Below, one piece after another: positions 1 to 9,244 of a stretch of DNA of 59,271 nt. The notes under the pieces are model-generated. The model did not search any database. It had not been told where the DNA came from and saw nothing but the letters and a program-made list of their open reading frames with translations. The stretch covers positions 10 through 59,280 of IMG/VR virus record IMGVR_UViG_3300000576_000005, one strand, 5' to 3'. Each line of letters opens with the position of its first letter. Within the stretch, counting starts at the first letter, position 1. The position numbers and the translations under genes were made by a program. Source of the DNA: a virus.

Positions 1-533
1 TTGGTTCTATCATACGAATAATAAAACTTTGGTATTTCTACCATTACATAACCATCAGTACCGTCTAGATTGGCAGAGGAACCATCTTCTTTTTTTGTAG
101 AATCATTGGGATCAAGATAATAATTAACAGAGCCGTCTAGATTTAGAATACAACGTTTCATTTTTTTATGAATAGTTGTTACAGTGCTTAAACCAGTATT
201 TTCTATATAGAAATCAGAAGGTGCTGCCCATTTAAGATTAGCAGCAATTGAAGAGACTTCATCTCCAGCTAATATTTTAGAAGCTGTAAAATCAACAGTT
301 TGGAGAGCATCAATAGAAATATTATTTGCTAATTTTGAAGAAGTGACTGCGTTATTCGCTAGTTTTGAAGAAGTGACTGCATTATTTGCTAGTTTTACTT
401 CTGATACTTGATTATTGCTGATTTTAGTTTCTGTAACAGCACCTTCAGACAATTTAGCTTCAGTCACCAACCCGTTCTGTAATTGATCAGACGTAATAGG
501 TACAGGAGTATTTTTATTACCAATATTACTCAT
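1..533 (-). CDS. Tail fibre protein, N-terminal part (cut by window edge)
   Basis: The ATG overlaps the stop of the preceding gene (ATGA) and the frame stays open for 177 codons to the window edge. The first ~80 residues contain ladder-like repeats (NAVTSSKLANN twice, plus related E-x-K-L units), typical of the shaft of trimeric phage fibres. They are followed by a module (ILNLDGSVNYYLDPNDSTKK, then a second NLDG) that I recognise from tail proteins of many phages and prophages; its structure is unknown to me. It is the last visible gene of the baseplate operon, where T4-like phages keep fibre genes. Role in host attachment is inferred from repeats and position; the receptor-binding end lies outside the window. 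Confidence 0.7.
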   Translation of the reverse strand, partial: MSNIGNKNTPVPITSDQLQNGLVTEAKLSEGAVTETKISNNQVSEVKLANNAVTSSKLANNAVTSSKLANNISIDALQTVDFTASKILAGDEVSSIAANLKWAAPSDFYIENTGLSTVTTIHKKMKRCILNLDGSVNYYLDPNDSTKKEDGSSANLDGTDGYVMVEIPKFYYSYDRT

Positions 534-862
534 TCATCAACCTCTAGTAGTGACATGATAACATCGGCGGAATTATTGGCAGACGTTTCAACGAATATTT
601 GATCACCTGTCTCCAAAACAACTTTCTGTGAACCACCAACTGCAACTACAGAAGATCCAATAGGTAATGGTGCATTGAATACTAAGTATGTATCATTAGA
701 GCTTGTATCTCTATGAAATACCGATGCTTCGATAGCATTGTTTGACACATTTGCTACGGTCATTCCGATCAATGTTGAAACTGTATTAGCAGGTACCGTA
801 TAAGCACCTACATTTACTGGTACAGTTCCTACATCTCTACTTGTGAATCTTTTAAAACTCAT
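530..862 (-). CDS. Small virion protein of T4-like baseplate/fibre operon
   Basis: A 110-residue protein, rich in Val, Ala, Ser and Asn, with no Cys and a regular hydrophobic/polar alternation suggesting an all-beta fold. Similar small proteins sit beside fibre genes in T4-like phages of marine bacteria, where they are usually called structural proteins. It is followed without a gap by the fibre gene (ATGA overlap) and preceded by a 17-base gap. A GATAAATA-like late promoter motif lies on the same strand about 65 bases upstream, inside the preceding gene. A collar or fibre-attachment role is possible but not shown by the sequence. Confidence 0.6.
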   Translation of the reverse strand: MSFKRFTSRDVGTVPVNVGAYTVPANTVSTLIGMTVANVSNNAIEASVFHRDTSSNDTYLVFNAPLPIGSSVVAVGGSQKVVLETGDQIFVETSANNSADVIMSLLEVDE

Positions 863-879
863 TTATTGTTATCCTAGCG

Positions 880-1683
880 TTAGCCCAATGCGATAGCGAA
901 AGAAATTACTTCTTGTTTAAGTGTATTTATCGAGTCTCTGACATTATTTGGTCCGGTCATTCCCTCGATAACCAAATCAGAATCTACAGGAAAGGTCATG
1001 GTAGAATTAGAACTTATAATATTAGAATCAGTGAAAGTAAGAGAAGTGAAAGTGAAATTACCTGTAGTTCCAGTTACATCAATTGTATTAGAGCTTAAAT
1101 CATAGTCCAGTGTATTAATTGTAAATACATCATTATTAACAGTTACAGTACCTGAATAGTTAGTAGTATTAGAGAATTCAGCTTCTGAAGTTATAGTGAC
1201 TGTATTTGGAGCTGCTTGAGTACCGCCAGAAATATTTACTGCATAAACCGTATTTGCTTGAATAAATTGAGTGACAGTGAAATTACCTTCATTGGATTCA
1301 TCTAGTAAAGCACCTTTGACGAATCTTAGTCGTCCTGTGGCAGTATTTGCAGCCAGTGTAAAGTGACTAGTATTAGCACCTGTTGCTGTGTATCTAGAAA
1401 GAACACCAAGAGTGACTGTATTGCCTGTGAAAGCTACATTTGCAGAAAAAGTAGTGTTAGATGCAATTTCAACTGGAGCAGTGTTACCAATAGCACCACC
1501 ATAAATTCTAGTGAAATACACATCATCTGCTTCAAAATTACCTTGAATGACTACATTACCCGAAACAGGATTCACATTAGTCACTGCATTATTTGCAAAT
1601 GCATTGACTATTTCATTAGTTCTAAATAACCAATCACCAAAAGTATTTGTATTAGCGACTAATTCGGAGATATTAATAGTCAT
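880..1683 (-). CDS. Asn/Thr-rich beta-structured virion protein, probable fibre component
   Basis: A 267-residue protein that starts MTINISELVANTNTFGDWLF and then becomes a low-complexity series rich in Asn, Thr, Val and Phe. Its short strands are separated by N-T/S turns (for example FSANVAFTGNTVTLGVL). This composition is usual for beta-solenoid or trimeric fibre proteins of T4-like marine phages. The N-terminal motif (T-N-T-F-G-D-W-L-x-x-T-N-E) recurs in such fibres and probably anchors the protein to the baseplate. It overlaps the upstream small coiled-coil gene by a few bases. The family assignment is by composition and context only. Confidence 0.6.
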   Translation of the reverse strand: MTINISELVANTNTFGDWLFRTNEIVNAFANNAVTNVNPVSGNVVIQGNFEADDVYFTRIYGGAIGNTAPVEIASNTTFSANVAFTGNTVTLGVLSRYTATGANTSHFTLAANTATGRLRFVKGALLDESNEGNFTVTQFIQANTVYAVNISGGTQAAPNTVTITSEAEFSNTTNYSGTVTVNNDVFTINTLDYDLSSNTIDVTGTTGNFTFTSLTFTDSNIISSNSTMTFPVDSDLVIEGMTGPNNVRDSINTLKQEVISFAIALG

Positions 1684-1868
1684 TGTTTATCCTTGACTAA
1701 CTTTTGTAATAGAGACTTGATTTCGTCTATATCTTCTTTTAATTTATTTATTTCATTCTCACGTTGTTTACGTTTTTTATATGCTTCCAGACCCCGGTGA
1801 TCTGTATTCATAGCAGCACCGGGGTTATCTGGTTGTCGGACAAAACCGTCTGTAGTTTTAGTGTTCAT
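1680..1868 (-). CDS. Small charged coiled-coil protein
   Basis: 62 residues from MNTKTTDGFVRQPDNPGAAM to the stop. I chose the ATG at 1868 because a strong ribosome-binding site (TAAGGAT) lies just before it; an earlier in-frame start would overlap the giant upstream gene. The N-terminal half is polar and Gly/Pro-containing. The C-terminal half (K-x-R-E-N-E-I-N-K-L-K-E-D-I-D-E-I-K-S-L) has clear heptad spacing and should form a coiled coil. It sits between the giant DUF4815 protein and a fibre protein, so a trimerisation or connector role in the fibre assembly is a reasonable inference. I know no characterised homologue. Confidence 0.6.
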   Translation of the reverse strand: MNTKTTDGFVRQPDNPGAAMNTDHRGLEAYKKRKQRENEINKLKEDIDEIKSLLQKLVKDKQ

Positions 1869-1876
1869 AATAATCC

Positions 1877-4800
1877 TTACGCTTGTAGACAAAGAGCACG
1901 CAGATCATTCAATCGTGGAACTCTCACTGGATTAGTAGAAAGTAACACTACTTTGATTGAATATGATTTAAATGTAGTAAATCTAGCACCATCTTCGCGA
2001 GTATACTCGACTACTCCAGTAGAAGGATTACGGAATGCTGCATTTGACACAGGTGCAGATGAAGGCAAATCAAATTCATATTCTATATAATCTGCAGTAT
2101 CATTTGGATTAGAGAATACAAATTCAGATCCATTAGAATAATCTAGTTCTGTCCAAACTTTATCATTAAATGGATCACCATCCTCACCATTCTGGAATTT
2201 CACATAGACTTTAATATCAGTGTCTACAGGTCTATATGCAGTCAAAAATAGTTTCATATCCTCGGCTTCTTGTCCATCAGCAAGTAATGCAACCTTAGAC
2301 ACATATTTAGTTACAGCATTTCCATAACGAGTATGCTCGTCGTCAGCATCATTATTGATAATATTCTCAATGAATATTGCTGATTTACGTCCCATATCAA
2401 TAACGGGAGAAACATAACTGGACGAATTAGAAAAATTCACATTAAAGATACTTGATTTATTACCATCTTCATTAGATTTAGAATATGCAAAGCGTTCTTT
2501 GACAGTAAATTCTGTTTCAATATGATTCTGAACCTTACGAGCCGTTCCATCTAATAGACCTGTAGAATCAGTACCTTTGAAACCATATGACAGTGTAGTT
2601 CGGTCTGGTTTGATAGTAGAAAAACGAGGTACTATTCCGTGACATGGAAGATTGAGAATTTCCTCAATAGTTGCAGATGCTACAAGATTATTTGCAGTAA
2701 TCTGTCCAGTATCAGACTCATTGTTAACATTATAAATTCTAATCTCAGTATTAGTAGTAAATCCCCCTCTAGAACTATCGAGTTCTAGATAACCATCAGC
2801 TTCATCTATCAACTGAATAATACCAAATGGATCTGTATTAGAGGTCATTACTGTATTAGCAGCAGCATTTACTGTATAAACAACTTGTCCAGTTTGTATT
2901 GATAGATTATTATTTGATCTAGTAAATCCATCTACGCGGATATATTCATCATCTTCATTTTCAAAGATAGCAGTACCTGAACCCACAGTGAAGTTAGCTC
3001 TATATAGGTTGAATTTCACATCTTTTTCTGGTAGAGCAGTCCATGAATACTGGTTTGCAGACTGGAATGCAGTACCAATATAAGGATTCTTGAATACTTG
3101 CTGTCCACTTTCAACATCAAATCCACCAATACCTGAAAACCATAGACTATATTCTGGTGAATCTGCGTCAGGATGAATCATGAAAGCATAATACTTATTG
3201 GCAGACAAGAATATAGGATAATCAAAAGTAAATACTGTTTCTACCTGTGTATTATCACCGGGCGCATTGATTTGATCAGGTGTCAGATATGCAGTCCCAA
3301 GAACATTATTAATATCAGGAAAACCAGCACGCATTTCCATAACATAAATTGTCACACCAAGATTTTGGTCTTTAGAGCGGAAATACAGTCCAAGTTGACT
3401 TACAAAGGTTCCTGTAGTTCTTTCTGGAACACGAACAAGAATTGATTGGGCAAATGGTTCACCACCATAATCAGATAAACCTGGACCACCAAATTCTCCT
3501 GCTTCTGGTGGACCGCCATCGCCATCGCCAGTGTCTTGTTGTCTTGGTGGTGGCGGTGGTGGCGGCCAAGGCACGAATGTTGTTCTTGTATCGACATTCG
3601 TTAATGTTCTATTTTCTCTAGAAGAGTTGAATACTAGTCTTGGTTGACGAGTTGTAAGTGTAGATGCTTGTTTGGTCACTGATACATTAGAAGCAGAATA
3701 TACACCAGAAGCTTTAGTAACAGCAGCATCAGCACCAAAAATGGGATCATCCACATTAGAAACAGTAAACATTCTGTCACCAACACGGAATTGCCCAGAT
3801 GGAATACGGAATTTACCTACAACTTGTCCGTTTTCATCAGAGAAAATAGGATCTCCAAAATTACCTGTTCGTTCAACAATACGATCTTCACGTCCTGATT
3901 CTACTTCTTCGATACCAGAACGAGTACCTGGAGCACAAAATTCATCTACTGGATCACCATCAAACTGAAAATACATACGAGTATTTGGTTTCATTGAAGT
4001 TACTACAAAAGCAACTTCCCGTGAACGTATATATGGTTGAATAGAGAAGTCAGATACATATGAACCAAGATCAAATCTCTCAGTTATAGTATTGACATTC
4101 ATTTCATTTACAATACGATTTTGTGTAGTTGTAGTAGTTGTAGTAGTTGTGGTTTCATCACCTTGTTGGCCAATAAAACCTCTTCGAACACCACTATTTA
4201 CTCTAGTATCAGTTCTAACATTTTCTGCTAATGTTCTCCAGTCACCAAACTGTTGGCCAAATGGAGAATTAGCAAAAGCTTCCCAAGGTGCTGCAAGATC
4301 AAGATCTACGTTGATATTTGGAGCAACACTTTCATCCTGAAAATAATCATTATCTGGATATAGATTAACAGAACCATTCCATTGCCATTCTACTTCTGTA
4401 GCATTTCTAAATTCTGTGGCAAATTTTTGCTGAATAAAGAGTTCATTAGTATATGGCCGTGTAATATATGGACCAGTTTTGACTACACCTGAAGAATTAT
4501 TAGCATTGAATACGAAGTCCACTGAATGTTTTTTGAAAAATGGACGAGCTTCACCTTTATCAGCATCAATAGCAATTTTATATTCAAAGTCATTGATACG
4601 ACCAATAGAGTGAGAATTGAACGGATCAGCAAAAATACCATTTTTGAAACGGTCTAGTCCATTTGCATCAGGAACATTAAGATCACGGGCTTTCTGTTCT
4701 AGTGCATTCAAGACAGTGTAATATTCAAGACGTTCAATACGTTTTTCAAGCTGTCCAATCATTTTCATTGTATAGCGTTTATTTCCTTCCAAACGAATAC

Positions 4801-7735
4801 GAACACCAAGATCAGGACGCTTGAATTGTTCTGATTCTCGTTGTGTTAATGAAGGAAAGGGAGGAACATATACTGTACCGATTGGTGTTACGTCATTTTC
4901 AGAAAAAGGTACTCTTGGTTCTACTTCTGGTTCACCCTCAGATACAGAAAGTTCACCGTCTGCAGAAAGAGTAACAACATCAAAACGTGGGAGGAAATAT
5001 TCAATATCAGCTCTGAAACGAGAATCAACTTCTGCTAGATATTGTCCACCAGAAGCAGTATTAAAACTGTTATTAGATGATACTGGATTTACTGAAATGC
5101 TTGTATTAGCGGGATCAGTTGTAGACACTGAAGATGCAGTATTGAATTTTCTAGGACGGAAATCCACTACATTTCGTAGATCAAAGTTTTTACCATCAGT
5201 GGAAGTATAACGAGGAATTTCTGCTGTTTGAATAGCAGTAGTATTTGCTGTATCAACATCATCAATAGGATATGAATCAACAGTAAAGAAACCTACACCA
5301 GCAGAAGTATTAGCTTCAAAGTGGTCAATATTCACTAATAGTCTGGAAGCTGTAGATATTTTACCTGCGTGTTCTGGTTTAACAATTAGACGCCCATGTT
5401 CATAATGATCATCCCTCTGACCATTATCAAGAACAAACCAATCTACTCGATCTGGATTTGTATTAGCATAAGTAGAACCAACCCAGATATTCTTGATTTT
5501 ATGAATATCAGAGAAACCAAGATTCCAAGGTCCTGAATTCGTATTCACGTTGTTAGAACAATCAATCTTAACAAGTCTGTCTTTTCTAACATTTTTTGAT
5601 GCTGGAACAGCAAGATTTCTTGAAACAGGATATTGTCCAATTACAGTCTGTGTACCTGAATCGAGTGTAAGTGTAGTTGAAACAGAAAACTGCGTATTGC
5701 TAAGAACATTGATATTGTTTGAAGCGCCATCTAGATCAAAATATGTACCTGAAACGAAATACTTCTGATAATTAGCTGCAGAGTTAGCAGTACCGACGGC
5801 AGTATCAATAATAATTACCGAACTATTCACCACTTCTTCAATTCTATGAATAGAAAAAGAAGATCCATCTACATTAATACGAATTAAATCATTATTACTG
5901 TATTCATTAGCAAAATCTGTACCTGAACCAATAATAGTTGTATTTGATGCAACAATATTCAAAGTACCGGAAGAGTTTGCAGAAAAAGCATTTGCACTTA
6001 GAATAATATTGAATTCACGTTCTGCAGAATCAGATAATGTACCTGGAGAAAATGGAAGACTTTCTTGTGCACCAGGAGCTGGTGTATTCAATGTAAAAGT
6101 AACAAACCCATTTGATTGAAGTGTTGCCGTGGAAGTCTGTCGATATGTATATGAAGTGTCATTTACCCCGTCCCCATCAGTAAATCTTCTGATACCATTT
6201 AGACCAGTATTAAAAATTAGACTTTGTTTAGACAGTTCTTTAATAACCGCTCTATTATTTTCTAGAATAATATCTGCTTTAAATAAACGTGGTGAAGATG
6301 AATAGAAACTCTTAGCATCAGTACTAAAACTTCTTCCACTTTCCATGCGGACATTAAAAAGATATACTAGATAACGAGCATCTGGTTTACCTTTAGTTCC
6401 AGTATTATGAATAACAGACTTAATATTTGCTCGACCTACTAGTGTACCAGAAGGTGCTGAATCTACACCTTCATAATCGGTAATACTTTCTTGTGCTTGA
6501 TCATAGATCAGAACTTCTGCTAGTTCTGATAATTCAAATGCACCTACTACTTCATTACAATCTACATATTTTCCGTAGTTTGCAGTAATGATCTGATTTT
6601 GTGAAACTTCAGTATCTAGTCCTCTTCGAGTATTTACTCGATTAGCACCAACGAATTCGACACGATATCCATTTACGTAAGTAATACCTGGTGATACTTG
6701 ATATGAAAAGAAGTTTTCTGTATTTGATCGTGCTGATACTGCTTCAATTTGGAGAGGTTTGATGAAATAGTTACCAGCTTGTTCATATGTTCGTCGAGCA
6801 AATTCATCACCAAGTCTATTATAGATAGTATCATTATTCTGTTGCGTTGGTTCATCTTCACCGAATTCAACTAGAGTGAAGAAATCATCAATACCAAGGT
6901 CTGTTATTTCTTGGTTAGAATAAACTTGTAATACAGGTGTGAGTTTAAGTCGATCAGCACCAGGTGCATTAAGATTAGAAAAACCAGCAGCTTGATCTTT
7001 AAGTGAAACATCTTGAGAAGAATTAACAATACTTTCTTCACTCTGGAAACCAACTACATAGTCATCAACATTTCTATCGAAGTCTTTAACAGTAATTGTC
7101 TGTTTATCTACTTTTAGAAAATGCCCTTTTTGGTAAATAATACCATCAGAAACTGTAATACCATAACCTTGACCAATAGCATTAGATGAAACTGCATCAA
7201 TAGAAGTGATAAGATTATTTGCGTCAAGTGTTCCAAGTTTACTTTGTTCATTATTGTAGATATATAACTTTTCACCACTCTGAAAACGTAATTGATCTTC
7301 ACCAAGGTTATCTTTACCAGTAGAAAGATAACGAAGATAAAATCTATTAGTCTCAGGAAAATTACTGACGAAACCATCTTTAGAAATAATTGAAACCGCA
7401 CGAACAGCATTATTAGAATTAGTAGAATTTGTGATGAGCATTTCACGAGTAACACCAGATGCAGTATTAAGCTCTGAATCATCAAAATCATCTACGACAT
7501 GAACGTAATCAAATCTGGATTCATAAGAAACAGAACAACCGTCTACAACAGAACCTTGTTTGAAGATATGATCACCAAAACGGGATACCTGATTTTGCAG
7601 AATTGTTTGAATCTGTGTTAACTCACGAGCTTGCACTGCTCTCCGAGGGTTGAACAGAATTCTATAGAACTGTTTATCTTCATCATAGTCATCGTAATAA
7701 GGAGCTACGTTTAGATCGGTTTTTAGTTCGCTCAT
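1877..7735 (-). CDS. Giant virion/baseplate-associated protein (DUF4815 type), 1952 residues
   Basis: The N-terminus (APYYDDYDEDKQFYRILFNP, then A-V-Q-A-R-E-L-T-Q-I-Q and H-I-F-K-Q-G-S-V-V-D-G) is the signature of DUF4815, found at the start of very large structural proteins of T4-like marine and rhizobial phages. The rest is mostly beta-rich. Two linkers stand out: ten consecutive Thr (around nt 4125-4155) and a Pro run followed by a Gly/Asp/Glu-rich stretch (around nt 3480-3575). After the Pro linker comes a jelly-roll-like segment (V-P-E-R-T-T-G-T-F-V-S-Q-L-G-L-Y-F-R-S-K). It follows gp8 by 6 bases. It probably replaces the T4 gp9-gp12 region as the link between baseplate and fibres; this is inference. 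Confidence 0.75.
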   Translation of the reverse strand: MSELKTDLNVAPYYDDYDEDKQFYRILFNPRRAVQARELTQIQTILQNQVSRFGDHIFKQGSVVDGCSVSYESRFDYVHVVDDFDDSELNTASGVTREMLITNSTNSNNAVRAVSIISKDGFVSNFPETNRFYLRYLSTGKDNLGEDQLRFQSGEKLYIYNNEQSKLGTLDANNLITSIDAVSSNAIGQGYGITVSDGIIYQKGHFLKVDKQTITVKDFDRNVDDYVVGFQSEESIVNSSQDVSLKDQAAGFSNLNAPGADRLKLTPVLQVYSNQEITDLGIDDFFTLVEFGEDEPTQQNNDTIYNRLGDEFARRTYEQAGNYFIKPLQIEAVSARSNTENFFSYQVSPGITYVNGYRVEFVGANRVNTRRGLDTEVSQNQIITANYGKYVDCNEVVGAFELSELAEVLIYDQAQESITDYEGVDSAPSGTLVGRANIKSVIHNTGTKGKPDARYLVYLFNVRMESGRSFSTDAKSFYSSSPRLFKADIILENNRAVIKELSKQSLIFNTGLNGIRRFTDGDGVNDTSYTYRQTSTATLQSNGFVTFTLNTPAPGAQESLPFSPGTLSDSAEREFNIILSANAFSANSSGTLNIVASNTTIIGSGTDFANEYSNNDLIRINVDGSSFSIHRIEEVVNSSVIIIDTAVGTANSAANYQKYFVSGTYFDLDGASNNINVLSNTQFSVSTTLTLDSGTQTVIGQYPVSRNLAVPASKNVRKDRLVKIDCSNNVNTNSGPWNLGFSDIHKIKNIWVGSTYANTNPDRVDWFVLDNGQRDDHYEHGRLIVKPEHAGKISTASRLLVNIDHFEANTSAGVGFFTVDSYPIDDVDTANTTAIQTAEIPRYTSTDGKNFDLRNVVDFRPRKFNTASSVSTTDPANTSISVNPVSSNNSFNTASGGQYLAEVDSRFRADIEYFLPRFDVVTLSADGELSVSEGEPEVEPRVPFSENDVTPIGTVYVPPFPSLTQRESEQFKRPDLGVRIRLEGNKRYTMKMIGQLEKRIERLEYYTVLNALEQKARDLNVPDANGLDRFKNGIFADPFNSHSIGRINDFEYKIAIDADKGEARPFFKKHSVDFVFNANNSSGVVKTGPYITRPYTNELFIQQKFATEFRNATEVEWQWNGSVNLYPDNDYFQDESVAPNINVDLDLAAPWEAFANSPFGQQFGDWRTLAENVRTDTRVNSGVRRGFIGQQGDETTTTTTTTTTQNRIVNEMNVNTITERFDLGSYVSDFSIQPYIRSREVAFVVTSMKPNTRMYFQFDGDPVDEFCAPGTRSGIEEVESGREDRIVERTGNFGDPIFSDENGQVVGKFRIPSGQFRVGDRMFTVSNVDDPIFGADAAVTKASGVYSASNVSVTKQASTLTTRQPRLVFNSSRENRTLTNVDTRTTFVPWPPPPPPPRQQDTGDGDGGPPEAGEFGGPGLSDYGGEPFAQSILVRVPERTTGTFVSQLGLYFRSKDQNLGVTIYVMEMRAGFPDINNVLGTAYLTPDQINAPGDNTQVETVFTFDYPIFLSANKYYAFMIHPDADSPEYSLWFSGIGGFDVESGQQVFKNPYIGTAFQSANQYSWTALPEKDVKFNLYRANFTVGSGTAIFENEDDEYIRVDGFTRSNNNLSIQTGQVVYTVNAAANTVMTSNTDPFGIIQLIDEADGYLELDSSRGGFTTNTEIRIYNVNNESDTGQITANNLVASATIEEILNLPCHGIVPRFSTIKPDRTTLSYGFKGTDSTGLLDGTARKVQNHIETEFTVKERFAYSKSNEDGNKSSIFNVNFSNSSSYVSPVIDMGRKSAIFIENIINNDADDEHTRYGNAVTKYVSKVALLADGQEAEDMKLFLTAYRPVDTDIKVYVKFQNGEDGDPFNDKVWTELDYSNGSEFVFSNPNDTADYIEYEFDLPSSAPVSNAAFRNPSTGVVEYTREDGARFTTFKSYSIKVVLLSTNPVRVPRLNDLRALCLQA

Positions 7736-7741
7736 ATGTAA

Positions 7742-9244
7742 TTAAATCCTGATAATCAATTTGATAGTTTCAGATGAAAGTTCTTGTCTTGTCAACGGTG
7801 AAAAATTAGTGTAATAAAGAATTTCACCCGTTAATTTATTTATATCTCTTCCAGTGAAATTTGTTGAAACTGCTTGAATTCCTGTATTTTCTGATATAAC
7901 AGTTTCACCCGATATGAAAGATGTAGTTGAAATCATCTGTGCTTTGCACTCGTCTAGATCAGCTTTGATCACTTCGGCCTCAGCACCTGAAACAGATCCT
8001 GTAATGATTTCATTATTTCCAAATGGAGTACTAGCAATATAGTCAGTATCAAACTTCACTGTGTGATTAAATGTCGATCCTTCATATAGATCAGTATTAG
8101 AGAAATTCTCTGCACCTCTGATAATTCCAGCCTGTCTGAATGGAATATCACTGGGAATTGTATTTGACTCTGTTTCAGTGAAGTTAATAGTTAGTGCAAG
8201 TTGTTCAGCACCAAGTTCATTAGCTGGATCTGAACCATGCCCTCTAAGTGGTGAAATAATTGCAGATGCGGTTGCACCAGTACCATGAATAGTATTAGCA
8301 ACTATTTCTATATCTGCAAATGTATAGTCCGAACCTGTATTTTGCACGAATATTTTATCTACAATACCTTGATCAAGATCAACTGTAGAATAAGCAATAA
8401 TACCAGAACCATCACCTTCAACTACTACTCTTGGTGAAATAACATATTCAGATGTAGTATCTAGTGTAAGATCATCAGATGTAGTGATAAATTTCCCACT
8501 AGTATTAGAAACGTAATTCACAATTTCAGAAATAGATCCTGCGCCAGTTCCTGTTTCGATATAAACAGCACCTGTAGTGTAGATATTATTCGTAGAAGAA
8601 GCAGAGTTATCAATTCGGAAAACAGTATTAGAAACTACAGTCTGAATAGTTCCTGTATTGTAGACTTGATAATCAGAACCACCGTTATCAACTGCAATGA
8701 CTTCAATAGTACCACCCACTGCAGAGGTAACAATATCTGTATTTGGTGAAATTGGAATGAAATCAGCTGTAGCAAATTCAGTAGCAGCAGAAGGTTCAAT
8801 TGAATACATATATTTCCAAATATACCCATCAGCTGTAGTCACAGTGTTATTACCAACATAAGCTGGCTCATTTACAGAAGGTTCGCCAGAATTATTAAAC
8901 AGACATTTATAGACATTATTTGCAGAATTGACTACATAGAAGTCTTTACTGAGAAGTGCGGGATCTCTATGGTCATAAAAGTCATATACTGTATTGGATG
9001 TCCATTCAATTTTTCGAATTAACTTGGCAGTATCTGTAGAACCTATTTTTTTACCAAATAAAAGATCATTACGGACTTCGAATTCAGATGTTTGAAGAGA
9101 TAAATTAGCATCTGGTGGTAGCTCATCATCTTCCCACTTTTTGAATTTACCACCAAATACATAGTAATTAGTAGTATTAGAATCAAAATCTTCTACTAGT
9201 TTATCAATAATTAAGTTATTGAAATTTTTCAGAAATGCGGACAT
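7742..9244 (-). CDS. gp8: Baseplate wedge protein, gp8-like
   Basis: 500 residues; T4 gp8 has about 330. Motifs in the same order as in T4 gp8 are V-Y-K-C-L-F-N-N followed by P-x-x-x-E-P-A, A-D-G-Y-I-W-K-Y-M-Y-S-I, and near the C-terminus L-T-G-E-I-L-Y-Y-T-N-F-S-P and E-T-I-K-L-I-I-R-I (T4: SGEMIYMENRPP ... INILFTF). The extra length is an insert between the GYIWKY motif and the end, rich in short beta repeats. gp8 dimers join the wedge and carry fibre components. The gene lies between gp7-like and the giant virion gene, matching the T4 order 6-7-8. Confidence 0.8.
   Translation of the reverse strand: MSAFLKNFNNLIIDKLVEDFDSNTTNYYVFGGKFKKWEDDELPPDANLSLQTSEFEVRNDLLFGKKIGSTDTAKLIRKIEWTSNTVYDFYDHRDPALLSKDFYVVNSANNVYKCLFNNSGEPSVNEPAYVGNNTVTTADGYIWKYMYSIEPSAATEFATADFIPISPNTDIVTSAVGGTIEVIAVDNGGSDYQVYNTGTIQTVVSNTVFRIDNSASSTNNIYTTGAVYIETGTGAGSISEIVNYVSNTSGKFITTSDDLTLDTTSEYVISPRVVVEGDGSGIIAYSTVDLDQGIVDKIFVQNTGSDYTFADIEIVANTIHGTGATASAIISPLRGHGSDPANELGAEQLALTINFTETESNTIPSDIPFRQAGIIRGAENFSNTDLYEGSTFNHTVKFDTDYIASTPFGNNEIITGSVSGAEAEVIKADLDECKAQMISTTSFISGETVISENTGIQAVSTNFTGRDINKLTGEILYYTNFSPLTRQELSSETIKLIIRI
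7837..7844 (-). promoter_or_regulatory. T4-type late promoter motif upstream of giant virion gene
   Basis: An exact TATAAATA lies on the minus strand inside the 3' end of the gp8 gene, about 100 bases before the start of the giant virion gene. The motif is the binding site of the gp55 late sigma factor in T4, and gp55, gp33 and gp45 are all encoded in this window. Because it lies in coding sequence (encoding part of D-I-N-K-L) it could be chance, so confidence is moderate. Confidence 0.4.

Noticed and set aside
300-400. Near-identical repeats of about 30 bases
   Set aside because: They encode the NAVTSSKLANN shaft repeats of the fibre gene and are explained by protein repetition, not by a DNA element.
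4120-4160. Short direct repeats looking like a CRISPR or satellite
   Set aside because: They are the codon repeat of a Thr run in frame with the giant virion protein; no spacers.
4092-4340. Plus-strand ORF beginning with a run of Val codons
   Set aside because: It is the antisense of the poly-Thr repeat in the giant virion gene; no ribosome-binding site and no sensible protein.
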